From positions 541,680-605,679 of the forward strand of contig NZ_JAMQYE010000002.1 in NCBI RefSeq assembly GCF_023721795.1: 64,000 nucleotides of DNA, in the 5' to 3' direction. How positions within the stretch are numbered: position 1 is the stretch's first letter; each line of letters begins with the position of its first letter. Origin of the DNA: Zeimonas sediminis. Its GTDB lineage: Bacteria > Pseudomonadota > Gammaproteobacteria > Burkholderiales > Burkholderiaceae_E. The position numbers and the translations under genes were made by a program. Below are positions 28,312-38,516 of the stretch, in pieces. The notes beneath the pieces are model-generated. The model ran no database searches and was not told where the DNA came from. It worked only from the letters and a program-made list of their open reading frames with translations.

Positions 28312-29559
28312 TCAGCCGCCGTAGACCGGGAACTTCGCGGTGAGCTGGTCGACCTTGTCGCGGATCCGGGCCAGCTTGTCGGAATCCTGCGGGTTGTCGA
28401 GCACGTCGGCGATCAGGTGGCCGACCTGCGCGACCTCGTCCTCGCGGAAGCCGCGCGTGGTCATCGCCGGCGTGCCGAGCCGGATGCCGCTGGTGACCAT
28501 CGGCTTTTCCGGGTCGTTCGGAATCGCGTTCTTGTTGCAGGTGATGTGCGCGTCGCCCAGCACCTTCTCGGCTTCCTTGCCGGTGATCTTCTTGGCGCGC
28601 AGGTCGACCAGCATCAGGTGCGACTCGGTGCGGCCCGACACGATGCGAAGGCCGCGCTCGGTCAGCGTCTGCGCCAGCACGTTGGCGTTTGCCACCACCT
28701 GCTTCGCGTAGTCGCGGAAGGCCGGCTGCAGCGCCTCGTGGAAGGCCACCGCCTTGGCGGCGATCACGTGCATCAGCGGGCCGCCCTGCAGGCCGGGGAA
28801 GATCGCCGAGTTGATCGGCTTCTCGTGCTGCGGCGGCATCAGGATGAAGCCGCCGCGCGGGCCGCGCAGGCTCTTGTGCGTGGTGGACGTGACGATGTCG
28901 GCGTGCGGCACCGGATTCGGGTAGACGCCGCCGGCGATCAGGCCCGAGTAGTGGGCCATGTCGACCATCAGCAGCGCGCCGACGTCCTTCGCGACCTTCG
29001 CGAAGCGCGCCCAGTCGATCCGCAGGCTGTAGGCCGAGGCGCCGGCAATGATCAGCCTGGGCTTCGTCTCGTGCGCCTTGCGCTCCATCGCGTCGTAGTC
29101 GATCTCCTCGGCCTCGTTCAGGCCGTAGGACACCACGTTGAACCACTTGCCCGACATGTTCAGCGCCATGCCGTGCGTGAGGTGTCCGCCCTCGGCCAGG
29201 CTCATGCCCATGATCGTGTCGCCGGGCTTCAGGAAGGCGAGGAACACCGCCTCGTTGGCCTGCGCGCCCGAATGCGGCTGCACGTTCGCGCACTCGGCGC
29301 CGAACAGGCGCTTGATCCGGTCGATCGCGAGCTGCTCCGCCACGTCGACGAACTCGCAGCCGCCGTAGTAACGCTTGCCCGGATAGCCCTCGGCGTACTT
29401 GTTGGTGAGCTGCGAGCCCTGCGCGGCCATGACCGCCGGGCTCGCGTAGTTCTCGGAGGCGATCAGCTCGATGTGCGCTTCCTGGCGCTGGTTCTCGAGC
29501 CGGATCGCGTTCCAGAGTTCGGGGTCGGTCTGCGCGATGCCGTGGTTGCGGTCGAACAT
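28312..29559 (-). CDS. glyA: Serine hydroxymethyltransferase
   Basis: PLP enzyme that interconverts serine and glycine, supplying one-carbon units on tetrahydrofolate. 415 residues; PLP lysine in [15 protein letters not shown], other landmarks [31 protein letters not shown] and [14 protein letters not shown]. Seventy nucleotides upstream of nrdR. Confidence 0.98.
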   Translation of the reverse strand: MFDRNHGIAQTDPELWNAIRLENQRQEAHIELIASENYASPAVMAAQGSQLTNKYAEGYPGKRYYGGCEFVDVAEQLAIDRIKRLFGAECANVQPHSGAQANEAVFLAFLKPGDTIMGMSLAEGGHLTHGMALNMSGKWFNVVSYGLNEAEEIDYDAMERKAHETKPRLIIAGASAYSLRIDWARFAKVAKDVGALLMVDMAHYSGLIAGGVYPNPVPHADIVTSTTHKSLRGPRGGFILMPPQHEKPINSAIFPGLQGGPLMHVIAAKAVAFHEALQPAFRDYAKQVVANANVLAQTLTERGLRIVSGRTESHLMLVDLRAKKITGKEAEKVLGDAHITCNKNAIPNDPEKPMVTSGIRLGTPAMTTRGFREDEVAQVGHLIADVLDNPQDSDKLARIRDKVDQLTAKFPVYGG

Positions 29560-29625
29560 GGCGGAATTCCTCGAAGGCGTCGTCCCGAAGGACGCAAAAC
29601 CCGGAATTTTACGCGATCGCCCCGA

Positions 29626-30288
29626 TCAGCCCCGCGCCTCGACGTCGTCGAGCGCCTCCTCCAGGTGCGCCACGTCGGCCCAGTCGACCAGGCGAAAGCC
29701 CTCGCCGTCGAACGCGATCCGGTTCAGGCTCGCGTTCAGCAGGTCGTGGCCGCGCGGTGCGTCGAGCGGCAGGCCCGCCGCGATCCGGAACGCGCAGTCG
29801 AGCACGCCGCCGTGGGCGACCGCCACGACCGTGGCCGACGGGTAGCGCGCGGCCAGCCCGAGCAGCGCGCGCTCCACCCGCGCGTGGAACTCGCGCAGCG
29901 ATTCGCCGCCCCCCGGCAGCGCGAAATCGGGCTCGCGCGAGCGCCAGCGCTGCCAGGCCTCGGCCTGGTCGCGCTCGAGCTCGTCGTGGGTACGGCCCTC
30001 GAAGGCGCCGTAGTGCCGCTCGCGCAGCGCAGGATCGCTCAGCATCGGCAGGCCCAGCGCCCGGGCGATCGGCTCGGCGGTCTGCGCGGCGCGGGACAGG
30101 TCGCTGGTGTGCACGGCCGCGATCCGGTGCCGGTGCGGATCGGAAGCGATGCGCCGGCCGGTCAGCTCGGCCTGCCGGCGCCCCTCTTCGTTCAGCGGGA
30201 TGTCGATCTGGCCCTGGAAGCGGCGCTCGCGGTTCCAGTCGGTGACGCCGTGCCGGACCAGGACGATCGTGGTGCCGCGATCGCTCAT
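29626..30288 (-). CDS. Phosphoglycerate mutase-like histidine phosphatase
   Basis: 220-residue member of the histidine phosphatase superfamily. The catalytic motif LVRHGVTDWN gives the phosphohistidine; the second His is in VAHGGVLDC; RERHYGAFEGRTHDE supplies the acid. The substrate cannot be read from sequence: GpmB-, CobC- and sugar-phosphatase-like proteins all share this pattern. ATG 30288 overlaps the stop of the upstream YbhB gene (ATGA). Confidence 0.9.
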   Translation of the reverse strand: MSDRGTTIVLVRHGVTDWNRERRFQGQIDIPLNEEGRRQAELTGRRIASDPHRHRIAAVHTSDLSRAAQTAEPIARALGLPMLSDPALRERHYGAFEGRTHDELERDQAEAWQRWRSREPDFALPGGGESLREFHARVERALLGLAARYPSATVVAVAHGGVLDCAFRIAAGLPLDAPRGHDLLNASLNRIAFDGEGFRLVDWADVAHLEEALDDVEARG

Positions 30289-30917
30289 TTGCCGGCCAGC
30301 CGCGGGTTCAGCGTGTAGGTGCCGGTGATCGAGGCCTGGCCGAGCTTGTGGTGGTCGATGACCTTGCGCGCGTCGGCACCGCCGAAGCGGCCCATCAGCG
30401 GCAAGCGGGCCACGTCGAGCGCGTACACGGTGAACACGTAGTGATGGACGATCGAGTCGTTCCACGGCGGGCACGGGCCGTCGTAGCCGAAGTAGTCGCC
30501 CGACATGTCGGGGTCGCTGGCGAACCATCCGGTGTAGTCGTTGACGCCCTGGCGCGCGCCGTGCCGGGCAGCGGGCCCCATCTTGCCCTTGGGCGTGACC
30601 TTGTCCGAGAACTCGCCGGCTGCGATCGAGGTCACGCCGACCGGCAGGTCGACCAGCACCCAGTGGAAAAAGTCGACCCGCTTCAGCGTGGACGGAATCT
30701 CGCGGTCTTCCTGGTTGACGTCTTCGGGGCTGCTCGGCACGTCGTAGTCGTGGCAGACGATCGCGAACGAGCGCGTGCCCACCGGCGCATCGCTCCAGGC
30801 GAGATGCGGATTGCGGTTGGCCGACAGCGCCACGCGCGACCTGGGATCGATCTTGCAGAAGGCGAACTCTTCCGGGATCTGTGCACCGTCTGCGAAGGAC
30901 TCGCTGACCAGTTTCAT
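30285..30917 (-). CDS. YbhB/YbcL family Raf kinase inhibitor-like protein
   Basis: Phosphatidylethanolamine-binding-protein fold, 210 residues. Conserved ligand-pocket segments are HLAWSDAPVGTRSFAIVCHD, FFHWVLVDLPVG, and GYDGPCPPWNDSIVHHYVFT. It is longer than the E. coli YbhB (about 160) owing to an insert around ASDPDMSGDYF. The biochemical role of the bacterial family is unclear. Translationally coupled to the phosphatase downstream. Confidence 0.9.
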   Translation of the reverse strand: MKLVSESFADGAQIPEEFAFCKIDPRSRVALSANRNPHLAWSDAPVGTRSFAIVCHDYDVPSSPEDVNQEDREIPSTLKRVDFFHWVLVDLPVGVTSIAAGEFSDKVTPKGKMGPAARHGARQGVNDYTGWFASDPDMSGDYFGYDGPCPPWNDSIVHHYVFTVYALDVARLPLMGRFGGADARKVIDHHKLGQASITGTYTLNPRLAGK

Positions 30918-30998
30918 CGGGGCTGCTCCAGGAGGTTGGTATCGATGCGCCAGACTAGGCCGAGCGCTTCCCGGCAGTCAAGGCGAGGGGTTCCGGCC

Positions 30999-31463
30999 TC
31001 AGGCCGCACGCGCGGCCTCGCGCGCGGGGCTTCGCAACCACAGCGTGACCGGACCATCGTTGACCAGCGAGACCTTCATGTCGGCGCCGAACCGGCCAGC
31101 GGCCACCGGACCGTGACTCGACCGGAGGCGCTCGACGAAGGCCTCGTAGAGCCTGCGCCCGTCGTCGGGCGCCGCCGCTCCGGAGAATCCGGGCCGGTTG
31201 CCCGACGCGGTGTCCGCCGCCAGCGTGAACTGAGAAACGACCAGCAGCCCGCCCGCGACGTCCTGCACGCTGCGGTTCATCCGGCCGGCCTCGTCGGCGA
31301 AGCAGCGCAGCTTCAGCAGCCGCTCCGCGAACCGGTCGAGGTCGGCGTCGGCGTCGCCACGCTCGGCGCAGAAGAACACGAGCAGCCCGCGGCCGATCTC
31401 GCCGACCGTCTCGCCGTCGATTCGAACCGCGGCCTCGCTCACGCGTTGGATCAGCGCGAGCAT
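30999..31463 (-). CDS. dtd: D-aminoacyl-tRNA deacylase
   Basis: Hydrolyses D-amino acids from mischarged tRNA; naturally partnered with tyrS just upstream, since D-Tyr-tRNA is a classic substrate. 154 residues with [20 protein letters not shown] (the active-site SQFTL segment) and the C-terminal [10 protein letters not shown] carrying the Gly-Pro motif. Confidence 0.96.
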   Translation of the reverse strand: MLALIQRVSEAAVRIDGETVGEIGRGLLVFFCAERGDADADLDRFAERLLKLRCFADEAGRMNRSVQDVAGGLLVVSQFTLAADTASGNRPGFSGAAAPDDGRRLYEAFVERLRSSHGPVAAGRFGADMKVSLVNDGPVTLWLRSPAREAARAA

Positions 31464-31491
31464 CAGGCGAGCGCTCCTGCGGAATCGAGCA

Positions 31492-32796
31492 CTACGCCAG
31501 CTCGACCCGCGCGAACCGCCGCTTGCCCACCTGCACCACGTAGGTGCCGGCGGCCAGCTTCAGGCCCTTGTCCTCGATGCGCTCGCCGTCGATCCGCACG
31601 CCGCCCTGCTCGATGTTGCGCATCGCGTCCGAGGTCGACGCCACCAGCCCCGCCTGCTTGAGCAGCTGCGCGACGCCCAGCGGCGCGCCCGACAGCTGCA
31701 CCTCGGGCATGTCCTCGGGCAGCGCGCCCTGCCGGAAGCGCGCCTCGAAGTCGGCCAGCGCCTGCCCGGCCGCCGCCTTCGAGTGGAAGCGGGTCACGAT
31801 CTCCTGGCCGAGCATCACCTTGGCGTCGCGCGGATTGCGGCCGGCCGCGCACTCGGCGCGCAGCGCGGCGATCTCGCTCATCGGCCGGAACGACAGCAGC
31901 TCGAAGTACTTCCACATCAGCTCGTCGGAGATCGACATCAGCTTGCCGAACATCTCGCCCGGCGCCTCGGTGATGCCGACGTAGTTGCCCTTGGACTTCG
32001 ACATCTTCTCGACGCCGTCCAGCCCCTCGAGCAGCGGCATGGTCAGGATGCACTGCGGCTCCTGGCCGTACTCGCGCTGCAGCTCCCGCCCGACCAGCAG
32101 GTTGAACTTCTGGTCGGTGCCGCCGAGCTCGATGTCCGACTTCAGCGCGACCGAGTCGTAGCCCTGCATCAGCGGGTACAGCAGCTCGTGGACCGAGATC
32201 GGCACGCCCGAGCGAAAGCGCTTGGTGAAGTCGTCGCGCTCGAGCATGCGGGCCACCGTGTACTTCGCCGCGAGCTGGATCATGCCGCGCGCGCCCAGCG
32301 GATCCGACCACTCGGAGTTGTAGCGGATCTCGGTCTTCTCGCGGTCGAGCACCAGCGCCGCCTGCTCGAAGTAGGTCTTCGCGTTCTCCTCGATCTGCTC
32401 GCGGGTCAGAGGCGGGCGGGTCGCGTTGCGGCCGGACGGGTCCCCGATCATCGCGGTGAAGTCGCCGATCAGGAAGATGACCGTGTGCCCGAGGTCCTGC
32501 AGCTGGCGCATCTTGTTCAGGACCACGGTGTGGCCCAGGTGCAGGTCGGGCGCGGTCGGATCGAGCCCGAGCTTGATCCGCAGCGGCCTGCCGTCGGCTT
32601 CGCTTCGGGCCAGCTTGGCGACCCATTCGGACTCGACCAGCAGTTCGTCGCAGCCGCGCCTGGTGACCGCGAGCGCCTCGAGCACCCTTTCGCTGACGGC
32701 CGGCCGCCCCTGCGCCGCACTGCCGGTCGGTCGCTCTCCGCCGTCCGTCGTAAGGGAATGCCTTTCAGGAGCCATTTCCGCGCCCTTGTCGCCCAT
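31492..32796 (-). CDS. tyrS: Tyrosyl-tRNA synthetase
   Basis: Class Ic synthetase, 434 residues. HIGH-like motif in [21 protein letters not shown] motif intact (KMSKSKGNY), and a C-terminal S4 RNA-binding domain ([20 protein letters not shown]). ATG 32796 is preceded by AGGAAA; a start ~15 residues downstream is possible as the first 30 residues are low complexity. Divergent from the M23 peptidase gene. Confidence 0.97.
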   Translation of the reverse strand: MGDKGAEMAPERHSLTTDGGERPTGSAAQGRPAVSERVLEALAVTRRGCDELLVESEWVAKLARSEADGRPLRIKLGLDPTAPDLHLGHTVVLNKMRQLQDLGHTVIFLIGDFTAMIGDPSGRNATRPPLTREQIEENAKTYFEQAALVLDREKTEIRYNSEWSDPLGARGMIQLAAKYTVARMLERDDFTKRFRSGVPISVHELLYPLMQGYDSVALKSDIELGGTDQKFNLLVGRELQREYGQEPQCILTMPLLEGLDGVEKMSKSKGNYVGITEAPGEMFGKLMSISDELMWKYFELLSFRPMSEIAALRAECAAGRNPRDAKVMLGQEIVTRFHSKAAAGQALADFEARFRQGALPEDMPEVQLSGAPLGVAQLLKQAGLVASTSDAMRNIEQGGVRIDGERIEDKGLKLAAGTYVVQVGKRRFARVELA

Positions 32797-32914
32797 TTTT
32801 CGATATGTTTCCTGTAATATTTCCGCTTTGCCGAGTCCGGGCAGCGGTGCGGGGATCGTTCGTGCCGTTTTTTGTCGACGGACCCGAAGGTTCGGATTCT
32901 AACGAACAGGCCCA

Positions 32915-34225
32915 ATGACCCGAATTTCCGATCCCCGCTTCAACAAGGTCGCCGTCGCGGTCGCCGCAACGCTCACCTTCGCCGCGGTCACCGCCTTCGG
33001 CGTCGCCCCGTTGCGGGAGGCCGAGCTCCCGGCCCCCGAAACCGTCGTCGAGTCGCTGGTCTTCCAGCCCGAAATCGCCGAGACCCCCGACAGCTTCGTC
33101 CAGACCGAGCGAATCCGCCGCGGCGAGACCCTCGCCTCGCTGCTCGAGCGGCTCGGCGCGGCAGACGCCGACTTCCTGCAGTTCGCCAGCAGCGACAAAT
33201 CCGCGCGCAAGCTGCTCCAGCTCTACGCCGGCCGTTCGGTCACCGCCGAGATCGACGGCCTGGGCCGCGTGATGTCGCTGCAGTACCGCTACGGCAACCT
33301 GGTCATCGACGGCCAGGAGAACGCCACCCGCCTCACGATCAAGCGCGAGGGCGAAGGCTTCGTCGCGGTCGACGAGCCGGTGCCGCTGGACCGCCACACC
33401 GCGATGGCCGCGGTCACGATCAATTCCTCGCTGTTCGCCGCCACCGACGCGGCCGGCATCCCCGATCGCGTGGCCTCGATGGTCGCCGACATCCTCGACG
33501 GCGAGGTCGACTTCCGCCGCGACCTGCGCCGCGGCGCCGAGCTGCGGGTGCTGTACGAGACCGTGCGCGAGGCCGACAGCCTCGACGGCCCGGTCGGCAC
33601 GCGCGTGCTGGCGGTGCAGCTGCTCAACGACGGCGAGCGCCACGAGGCTGTCTGGTTCGAGCGCGACGACGGCAAGGGCGAGTTCTTCGGCTTCGATGGC
33701 CGCGGCATGCGCAAGGCCTTCCTGCGCAACCCGATCGAGTTCAGCCGGGTCAGCTCGGGCTTCACCAATCGCCGCCTTCACCCGGTGTTCGGCAGCGTGC
33801 GCGCCCACAAGGGCGTCGACTTCGCGGCGCCGTCGGGTACGCCGGTCCGCGCGTCCGGCTCCGGGGTCGTGGACTTCGCAGGCTGGCAGAACGGCTACGG
33901 CAAGGTCGTCGTGCTGCGTCACCGCAACGGCGTCGAGACGCTGTACGCGCACCTGCGCGGCTTCGCCTCGGGCCTGAACAAGGGCGACAAGGTCGAGCAG
34001 GGCGAGGTGATCGGCTACGTCGGCATGACCGGCTGGGCCACCGGTCCGCACCTGCATTACGAATTCATGGTGGACGGCCGGCAGGTCGACCCGATGAAGG
34101 TCGCGATGCCCGAGTCCGAGCCACTCGAGGCTGCCGAGCGCGAGCGCTTCGCTTCCCACGCGGAGCAGGTGGCGGTGCAGCTGGCCCAGCTCGATCCGCT
34201 TCGCATCGCAGCCCGCTTCGAGTGA
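32915..34225 (+). CDS. M23-family peptidoglycan endopeptidase
   Basis: Membrane-anchored murein peptidase of 436 residues, similar in layout to E. coli MepM/YebA. An N-terminal hydrophobic segment (VAVAVAATLTFAAVTAFGVA) anchors or exports it; a LysM/OapA-like region follows ([17 protein letters not shown]); the C-terminal LytM domain keeps the zinc ligands in HKGVDFAAPSGTP (His298, Asp302) and HLHYEF (His379, His381). Expected to cleave D,D-crosslinks during cell growth. The next gene, anmK, overlaps its stop (GTGA), pairing murein hydrolysis with recycling. Confidence 0.94.
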   Translation: MTRISDPRFNKVAVAVAATLTFAAVTAFGVAPLREAELPAPETVVESLVFQPEIAETPDSFVQTERIRRGETLASLLERLGAADADFLQFASSDKSARKLLQLYAGRSVTAEIDGLGRVMSLQYRYGNLVIDGQENATRLTIKREGEGFVAVDEPVPLDRHTAMAAVTINSSLFAATDAAGIPDRVASMVADILDGEVDFRRDLRRGAELRVLYETVREADSLDGPVGTRVLAVQLLNDGERHEAVWFERDDGKGEFFGFDGRGMRKAFLRNPIEFSRVSSGFTNRRLHPVFGSVRAHKGVDFAAPSGTPVRASGSGVVDFAGWQNGYGKVVVLRHRNGVETLYAHLRGFASGLNKGDKVEQGEVIGYVGMTGWATGPHLHYEFMVDGRQVDPMKVAMPESEPLEAAERERFASHAEQVAVQLAQLDPLRIAARFE

Positions 34226-35418
34226 GTCCGCCGGTCCGGCTCTGCGCCGGGCTGATGTCCGGGACCAGCGTCGACGGGGTCGATGGCGCGCTGGTCGAGT
34301 TCCCGCTCGATTCATCCGTGGCAGCCGGCACGGCCCTGCCGCGTACCCTCGCCTTCCGTTCGCGCCCGTTTCCCGCCCCACTGCGCGGGCAGCTGCAGGC
34401 CCTGCAGGCACCGGGCCACGACGAGCTGGGCCGCGCCGCGCTAGCAGCCAATGCGCTGGCCGACCTCTATGCCGGGGTCGTCGGCGACCTTCTCGAAGCG
34501 GCCGGCACCGCCGCTTCCGACGTGTCCGCGATCGGCGCGCACGGCCAGACGGTCCGCCACCGGCCGGAACTGGGCTACACGATCCAGCTGCTGAGCCCGG
34601 CGCGCCTCGCCGAGCTGACCGGCATCGCAGTCGTCGCCGACCTGCGCAGCGCCGACGTGGCCGCCGGCGGACAGGGTGCGCCGCTGGCGCCGGCCTTCCA
34701 TGCCACGGTGTTCGCCCATCCCCGGCTTCGAAGGGCGATCGTCAACCTGGGCGGAATCGCCAACGTGAGCCTGCTCGAGGCGTCGGAAGTCTTCGACGGC
34801 CGGCTCGACACCACCGGGTCCGTGCCCGCTGCCCCGGTGCTGGGCTTCGACACCGGCCCCGCGAACACGCTTCTCGACCTGTGGTGCGAGCGGCACACCG
34901 GACAGGCCTTCGACCTCGACGGGAAATGGGCAGCGGGCGGCCGGGTACTCGACGGCCTGCTCGAGAGTCTGCTCGACGAGCCCTATTTCCGGATCGCGCC
35001 GCCCAAGAGCACCGGGCGGGACCTCTTCGATGCCCGCTGGCTCGAGCGCAAGCTGGCCGAGTCGGGCGCGGGCGGCGCCGAGCCGCGCGACGTGCAGGCG
35101 ACGCTGGCCGAGCTGACCGCGATCACCGTGGCCGAGCCTTGCCGGCAGTTCGCGGCAAGGGAAGTCTGGGTGTGTGGAGGAGGCGCGCGCAACGCGCACC
35201 TGATGGGCCGGCTCGCCGCGCTGCTGCCGGGCGTGTCACTGGCGGATACCGGCCGTCTGGGGATCGATCCCCAGGCCGTCGAGTCGATGGCCTTCGCGTG
35301 GCTGGCGCACCGGCACCTTGCCGGGTTGCCGGGGAACCTGCCCTCCGTGACGGGGGCCGGCGGCCCTCGCCTGCTGGGGGCGCGGTGGCCGGCCGGCGGG
35401 AACCCGATCAGGCGCTGA
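34222..35418 (+). CDS. anmK: Anhydro-N-acetylmuramic acid kinase
   Basis: Phosphorylates and opens 1,6-anhydro-MurNAc released from murein turnover. About 398 residues with the opening signature [74 protein letters not shown] and the C-terminal [15 protein letters not shown] 34222 overlaps the M23 gene's stop codon. Its 3' end overlaps the convergent erpA gene by 11 nt. Confidence 0.96.
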   Translation: MSPPVRLCAGLMSGTSVDGVDGALVEFPLDSSVAAGTALPRTLAFRSRPFPAPLRGQLQALQAPGHDELGRAALAANALADLYAGVVGDLLEAAGTAASDVSAIGAHGQTVRHRPELGYTIQLLSPARLAELTGIAVVADLRSADVAAGGQGAPLAPAFHATVFAHPRLRRAIVNLGGIANVSLLEASEVFDGRLDTTGSVPAAPVLGFDTGPANTLLDLWCERHTGQAFDLDGKWAAGGRVLDGLLESLLDEPYFRIAPPKSTGRDLFDARWLERKLAESGAGGAEPRDVQATLAELTAITVAEPCRQFAAREVWVCGGGARNAHLMGRLAALLPGVSLADTGRLGIDPQAVESMAFAWLAHRHLAGLPGNLPSVTGAGGPRLLGARWPAGGNPIRR

Positions 35419-35758
35419 ACGAAGACCCGCAGCCGCAGGTCGTGGTCGCGTTCGGGTTCTTGATGACGAACTGGGCGCCCTCGAGGTCTTCCTTGTAGTC
35501 GATCTCGGCGCCGACCAGGTACTGGTAGCTCATCGCGTCGATCAGCAGCGTGACGCCGTTCTTCTGCATGACGGTGTCGTCGTCGTTGGTTTCCTCGTCG
35601 AACGTGAAACCGTACTGGAAGCCCGAGCAGCCCCCGCCCTGCACGAACACGCGCAGCTTCAGGTTGTCGTTGCCTTCTTCCTCGATCAGCTGGCGGACCT
35701 TGTCGGCCGCGCTGTCGGTGAACAACAGGGGAGCCGGCATCTCGGCAACAGCATTCAT
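35408..35758 (-). CDS. erpA: Iron-sulfur cluster insertion protein ErpA
   Basis: A-type Fe-S carrier of 116 residues with the three conserved cysteines in [11 protein letters not shown] and TTCGCGSSF. It delivers clusters to apo-proteins such as those of isoprenoid synthesis. Located 72 nt downstream of argC on the opposite side of anmK; the argC-erpA order is common in Burkholderiales, although the strand arrangement means erpA precedes argC in transcription. Confidence 0.97.
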   Translation of the reverse strand: MNAVAEMPAPLLFTDSAADKVRQLIEEEGNDNLKLRVFVQGGGCSGFQYGFTFDEETNDDDTVMQKNGVTLLIDAMSYQYLVGAEIDYKEDLEGAQFVIKNPNATTTCGCGSSFSA

Positions 35759-35830
35759 TCGATCACCTCCGTGAGTGTCGGAAATTGTAGTGGCGGCGCG
35801 ATAACCCCGCCACCGAAGTGGGTCAGCCGT

Positions 35831-36892
35831 TCAGGGCAGGACGGGCAGCTGGGTCAGTCCGGTGTCCTCGGGCAGCCCGAACATCAGGTTCATCACCTGC
35901 ACGCCCTGGCCCGACGCACCCTTGACCAGGTTGTCCTCGACGACCAGCACGATCAGCAGGTCGGTGCCCGCGGGCCGGTGGACCGCGATCCTGACCATGT
36001 TCGAGGCGCGCACCGAACGCGTTTCCGGCGTGGAGCCCGCAGGCATCACGTCGACGAAGGGCTCGCCGGAGAAGCGCTCTTCGTAGAGCCTCTGGAAGTC
36101 GAGCTTCGCGCCGGCCGGCGTGAGGCGCGCGTACAGCGTCGAGTGGATGCCCCGGATCATCGGCACCAGGTGCGGCGTGAACTGCAGGGCGACCGGCTTG
36201 CCGGCGATCGCCGCCAGCCCCTGCGCGATCTCGGGCGAATGGCGGTGCCCGGTCACGCCGTAGGCCTTGAAGTTGTCCGAGGCCTCGGCCAGCAGCGTGT
36301 GGACCTCTGCCTTTCGCCCCGCGCCCGACACGCCCGACTTGCAGTCGGCGATCAGCGAATTCCGATCGACGATGTCGCCGCCCGCCGTGGCGACCGCCTG
36401 CGGATCGAGCACCGGCAGCCAGCCCAGCTGGACCGATGTCGGGTAGCAGCCCGGCAGGCCGATGACCCGCGCCTTGCGGATCGCGTCGCGGTTGACCTCG
36501 GGCAGGCCGTAGACCGCCTCGGCCAGGATGTCCGGACAGCTGTGCGGCATCTTGTACCAGCGCTCGAACTCGGCCGTGTCCTTCAGGCGGAAGTCGGCCG
36601 CCAGGTCGATCACCTTGACCCCGGCGGCGAGCAGCTCCGGCGCCTGCGCCATCGCCACGCCGTGCGGGGTGGCGAAGAAGACCACGTCGCACTCGGCGAG
36701 CGGCGCGCTGGCCGGATCGGTGAAGGCCAGCTTCACGCGGCCGCGCAGCGACGGGTACATGTCGGCGACCGGCATTCCGGTCTCCTTGCGCGAGGTGATC
36801 GCCACCAGCTCCACCTGCGGATGCTGGGCGAGCAGGCGCAGCAGCTCGACCCCGGTGTATCCGGTGCCCCCTACGATTCCGACCTTGATCAT
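35831..36892 (-). CDS. argC: N-acetyl-gamma-glutamyl-phosphate reductase
   Basis: Third step of arginine synthesis. 353 residues; NADP-binding [17 protein letters not shown] at the N-terminus and catalytic Cys in [13 protein letters not shown], with HRHSPEI supplying the active-site His. Separated from rpsI upstream by an intrinsic terminator. Confidence 0.97.
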   Translation of the reverse strand: MIKVGIVGGTGYTGVELLRLLAQHPQVELVAITSRKETGMPVADMYPSLRGRVKLAFTDPASAPLAECDVVFFATPHGVAMAQAPELLAAGVKVIDLAADFRLKDTAEFERWYKMPHSCPDILAEAVYGLPEVNRDAIRKARVIGLPGCYPTSVQLGWLPVLDPQAVATAGGDIVDRNSLIADCKSGVSGAGRKAEVHTLLAEASDNFKAYGVTGHRHSPEIAQGLAAIAGKPVALQFTPHLVPMIRGIHSTLYARLTPAGAKLDFQRLYEERFSGEPFVDVMPAGSTPETRSVRASNMVRIAVHRPAGTDLLIVLVVEDNLVKGASGQGVQVMNLMFGLPEDTGLTQLPVLP

Positions 36893-36983
36893 CGCCGACT
36901 CCTTTTCGGTCGATTGTCCGCGAAGACCCGGCCAGATGGCTACGCCCGGAAACCAGCGGACAACAAACGAAACACCCGGAAAA

Positions 36984-37017
36984 CAAAAAAGCCGCCTGCG
37001 GAAGCGAGGCGGCTTTC
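36984..37017 (-). terminator. Rho-independent terminator after rpsI
   Basis: Stem AAAGCCGCCT (36989-36998) with AGGCGGCTTT (37008-37017), followed on the minus strand by a T-run (complement of AAAAAA at 36985-36990). It closes the rplM-rpsI transcript before argC. Confidence 0.9.
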
Positions 37018-37081
37018 CTTCGAAGCACCGGCCGCCTCCGAAAACGAAGCGCCCGGCCCTTCCGGAGACCGAAGTCTCCGA

Positions 37082-37474
37082 TCAGCGCTTCGAGAACTGC
37101 TTGCGGCGTCGCGCCTTGTGCAGACCGACCTTCTTGCGCTCGACCTCGCGCGCGTCGCGCGTGACCAGGCCGGCAGCCGAAAGCGCGGGCTTCAGCGTTT
37201 CGTCGTAGTCGATCAGCGCGCGGGTGACGCCGTGGCGCACCGCACCGGCCTGGCCGGACTCGCCGCCACCGTGCACGTTGACCTTGATGTCGAAGGCCTC
37301 GAGGTTGGCGGTCAGCTCGAGCGGCTGGCGCACGACCATGCGGCCGGTCTCGCGGGCGAAGTATTCGTCGAGCGGCTTGCCGTTGACGACGAACTTGCCC
37401 GAACCCTTCTTGATGAAAACCCGCGCGACCGAGGTCTTGCGGCGGCCGGTGCCGTAGTAGTAATCGCCGATCAT
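37082..37474 (-). CDS. rpsI: 30S ribosomal protein S9
   Basis: 130 residues, with the family hallmarks [14 protein letters not shown] at the N-terminus, [21 protein letters not shown] in the middle and the conserved [12 protein letters not shown]-terminus that reaches the P-site tRNA. Directly downstream of rplM (4-nt gap), the universal pairing. Confidence 0.99.
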   Translation of the reverse strand: MIGDYYYGTGRRKTSVARVFIKKGSGKFVVNGKPLDEYFARETGRMVVRQPLELTANLEAFDIKVNVHGGGESGQAGAVRHGVTRALIDYDETLKPALSAAGLVTRDAREVERKKVGLHKARRRKQFSKR

Positions 37475-37478
37475 CGCG

Positions 37479-37907
37479 TCAAACCTCCAGAACCTTCGGC
37501 TGCTGAGCCGTATGCGGATGGGTGGGCTCGGCGTAGACCTTGAGCTTCTTGATCATCGCGTAGCCGAGCGGGCCCTTCGGCAGCATGCCCTTGACCGCCT
37601 TCTCGAGCGCGCGGCCCGGGAAGCGCGACTGCATCTTGCCGAACGTGGTTTCGGTGATACCGCCGGGGTAGCCGCTGTGGCGGTAGTACTTCTTGTCTTC
37701 GGTCTTGGCGCCGGTGACGCGCAGCTTGCCGGCGTTCACGACGACGATGAAGTCGCCGGTGTCGACGTGCGGCGTGTACTCGGGCTTGTGCTTGCCGCGC
37801 AGGCGGAGCGCGATCTCGGCGGCCAGGCGGCCGAGAACCTTGTCGCTGGCGTCGATGACGAACCAGTCGCGCTTCACTTCATGCGGCTTGGCGGAAAACG
37901 TCTTCAT
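37479..37907 (-). CDS. rplM: 50S ribosomal protein L13
   Basis: 142 residues starting [19 protein letters not shown] with the typical [20 protein letters not shown] and [14 protein letters not shown] segments and the [18 protein letters not shown] region. First gene of the rplM-rpsI operon, behind a strong promoter and a ~105-nt leader. Confidence 0.99.
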   Translation of the reverse strand: MKTFSAKPHEVKRDWFVIDASDKVLGRLAAEIALRLRGKHKPEYTPHVDTGDFIVVVNAGKLRVTGAKTEDKKYYRHSGYPGGITETTFGKMQSRFPGRALEKAVKGMLPKGPLGYAMIKKLKVYAEPTHPHTAQQPKVLEV

Positions 37908-38020
37908 GACTTCTCTCTCGGGGAACCCGCCGGCGCGCCCCGGGCCCCGCCGGGCTTGTGCCCGCGGAACCCGCCGCGCTGCGAGTCGAATTCAGCCGCC
38001 CAGACGGCGGAAAGCTTTAA

Positions 38021-38050
38021 ATTATAGCGGCGAACCGGCCGCCGCGTCAA
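38021..38050 (-). promoter_or_regulatory. Strong sigma-70 promoter of rplM-rpsI
   Basis: On the minus strand TTGACG (38050-38045), an 18-nt spacer and a perfect TATAAT (38026-38021). Transcription should start near 38014, about 105 nt before the rplM ATG. Confidence 0.88.
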
Positions 38051-38111
38051 AGGCCTGCGTTCGGGCAACCGTGGCGCCCCTGTCGACGCGCCCCGCACGT
38101 GGCGCGAAGCC

Positions 38112-38199
38112 AAAAAAAAGCCCGAACTCTAGGGTTCGGGCTCAATCCACCAAAGGAGGAGGGTGGAGGAGACATCGGGGGTCGTCGTCGACGACCGAT
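38112..38199 (-). ncRNA. Small RNA with anti-Shine-Dalgarno loop (copy A)
   Basis: An 88-nt transcript is predicted from a near-consensus promoter (TSS A at 38199) to a U8 run at 38119-38112. In order it shows a 5' GTCGTC/GACGAC stem, an unpaired TCTCCTC, a hairpin with stem CCACC/GGTGG (38147-38151 and 38062-type partner at 38162-38166) whose loop is CTCCTCCTTT, and an intrinsic terminator AGCCCGAAC/GTTCGGGCT (38119-38127 with 38134-38142). The two CUCCUC runs can pair with ribosome binding sites. A second copy with the same parts is at 62602-62690. Rfam holds a family called Betaproteobacteria toxic small RNA, described as carrying anti-SD motifs; membership is my inference. Confidence 0.72.
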
Positions 38200-38205
38200 G
38201 GCTGC

Positions 38206-38234
38206 ACTATAGCGAAGCTTATTGTGCAATGCAA
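38206..38234 (-). promoter_or_regulatory. Sigma-70 promoter of small RNA copy A
   Basis: On the minus strand TTGCAT (38234-38229), exactly 17 nt of spacer, TATAGT (38211-38206), then A at 38199 as the probable first base. Confidence 0.8.
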
Positions 38235-38516
38235 GATCGGTAGCCGGCTCCCGACTGTCCGGCCGACCGAGGCCGACGAACGGCCCCGGAATACAAGAAA
38301 CTCGAAAATATTCAATAGATTACAGACCACCCGGCGATGCGGCGCCGCCAGCCGCCTACGTGATTCCCACAATTCGAAAACGGAAACCGACGCGCGGAAC
38401 CGGAATCCGCGCGATTTATTGCGTCGCAAAACGGAACGCCGGCCGGCGGGCCGGTCGCGATGCGGCGCCCCCGTACAATCGCGATCGTTCGAATCGTCCC
38501 GACAGGAGCCCCGAGA
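38235..38516. other. Intergenic region upstream of osmC, relatively AT-rich
   Basis: No gene seen. The stretch 38290-38440 is clearly more AT-rich than the surroundings (for example AAATATTCAATAGATTACAG). A -10-like TACAAT (38474-38479) lies 38 nt upstream of the osmC ATG, with CAGGAG (38501-38506) as its ribosome site. It is the divergent control region for osmC and the small RNA. Confidence 0.5.

Noticed and set aside
32872..35418. An 848-codon fusion running through the M23 peptidase into anmK
   Set aside because: The first part is an off-frame reading of the M23 gene; anmK starts at GTG 34222, where the family signature begins.
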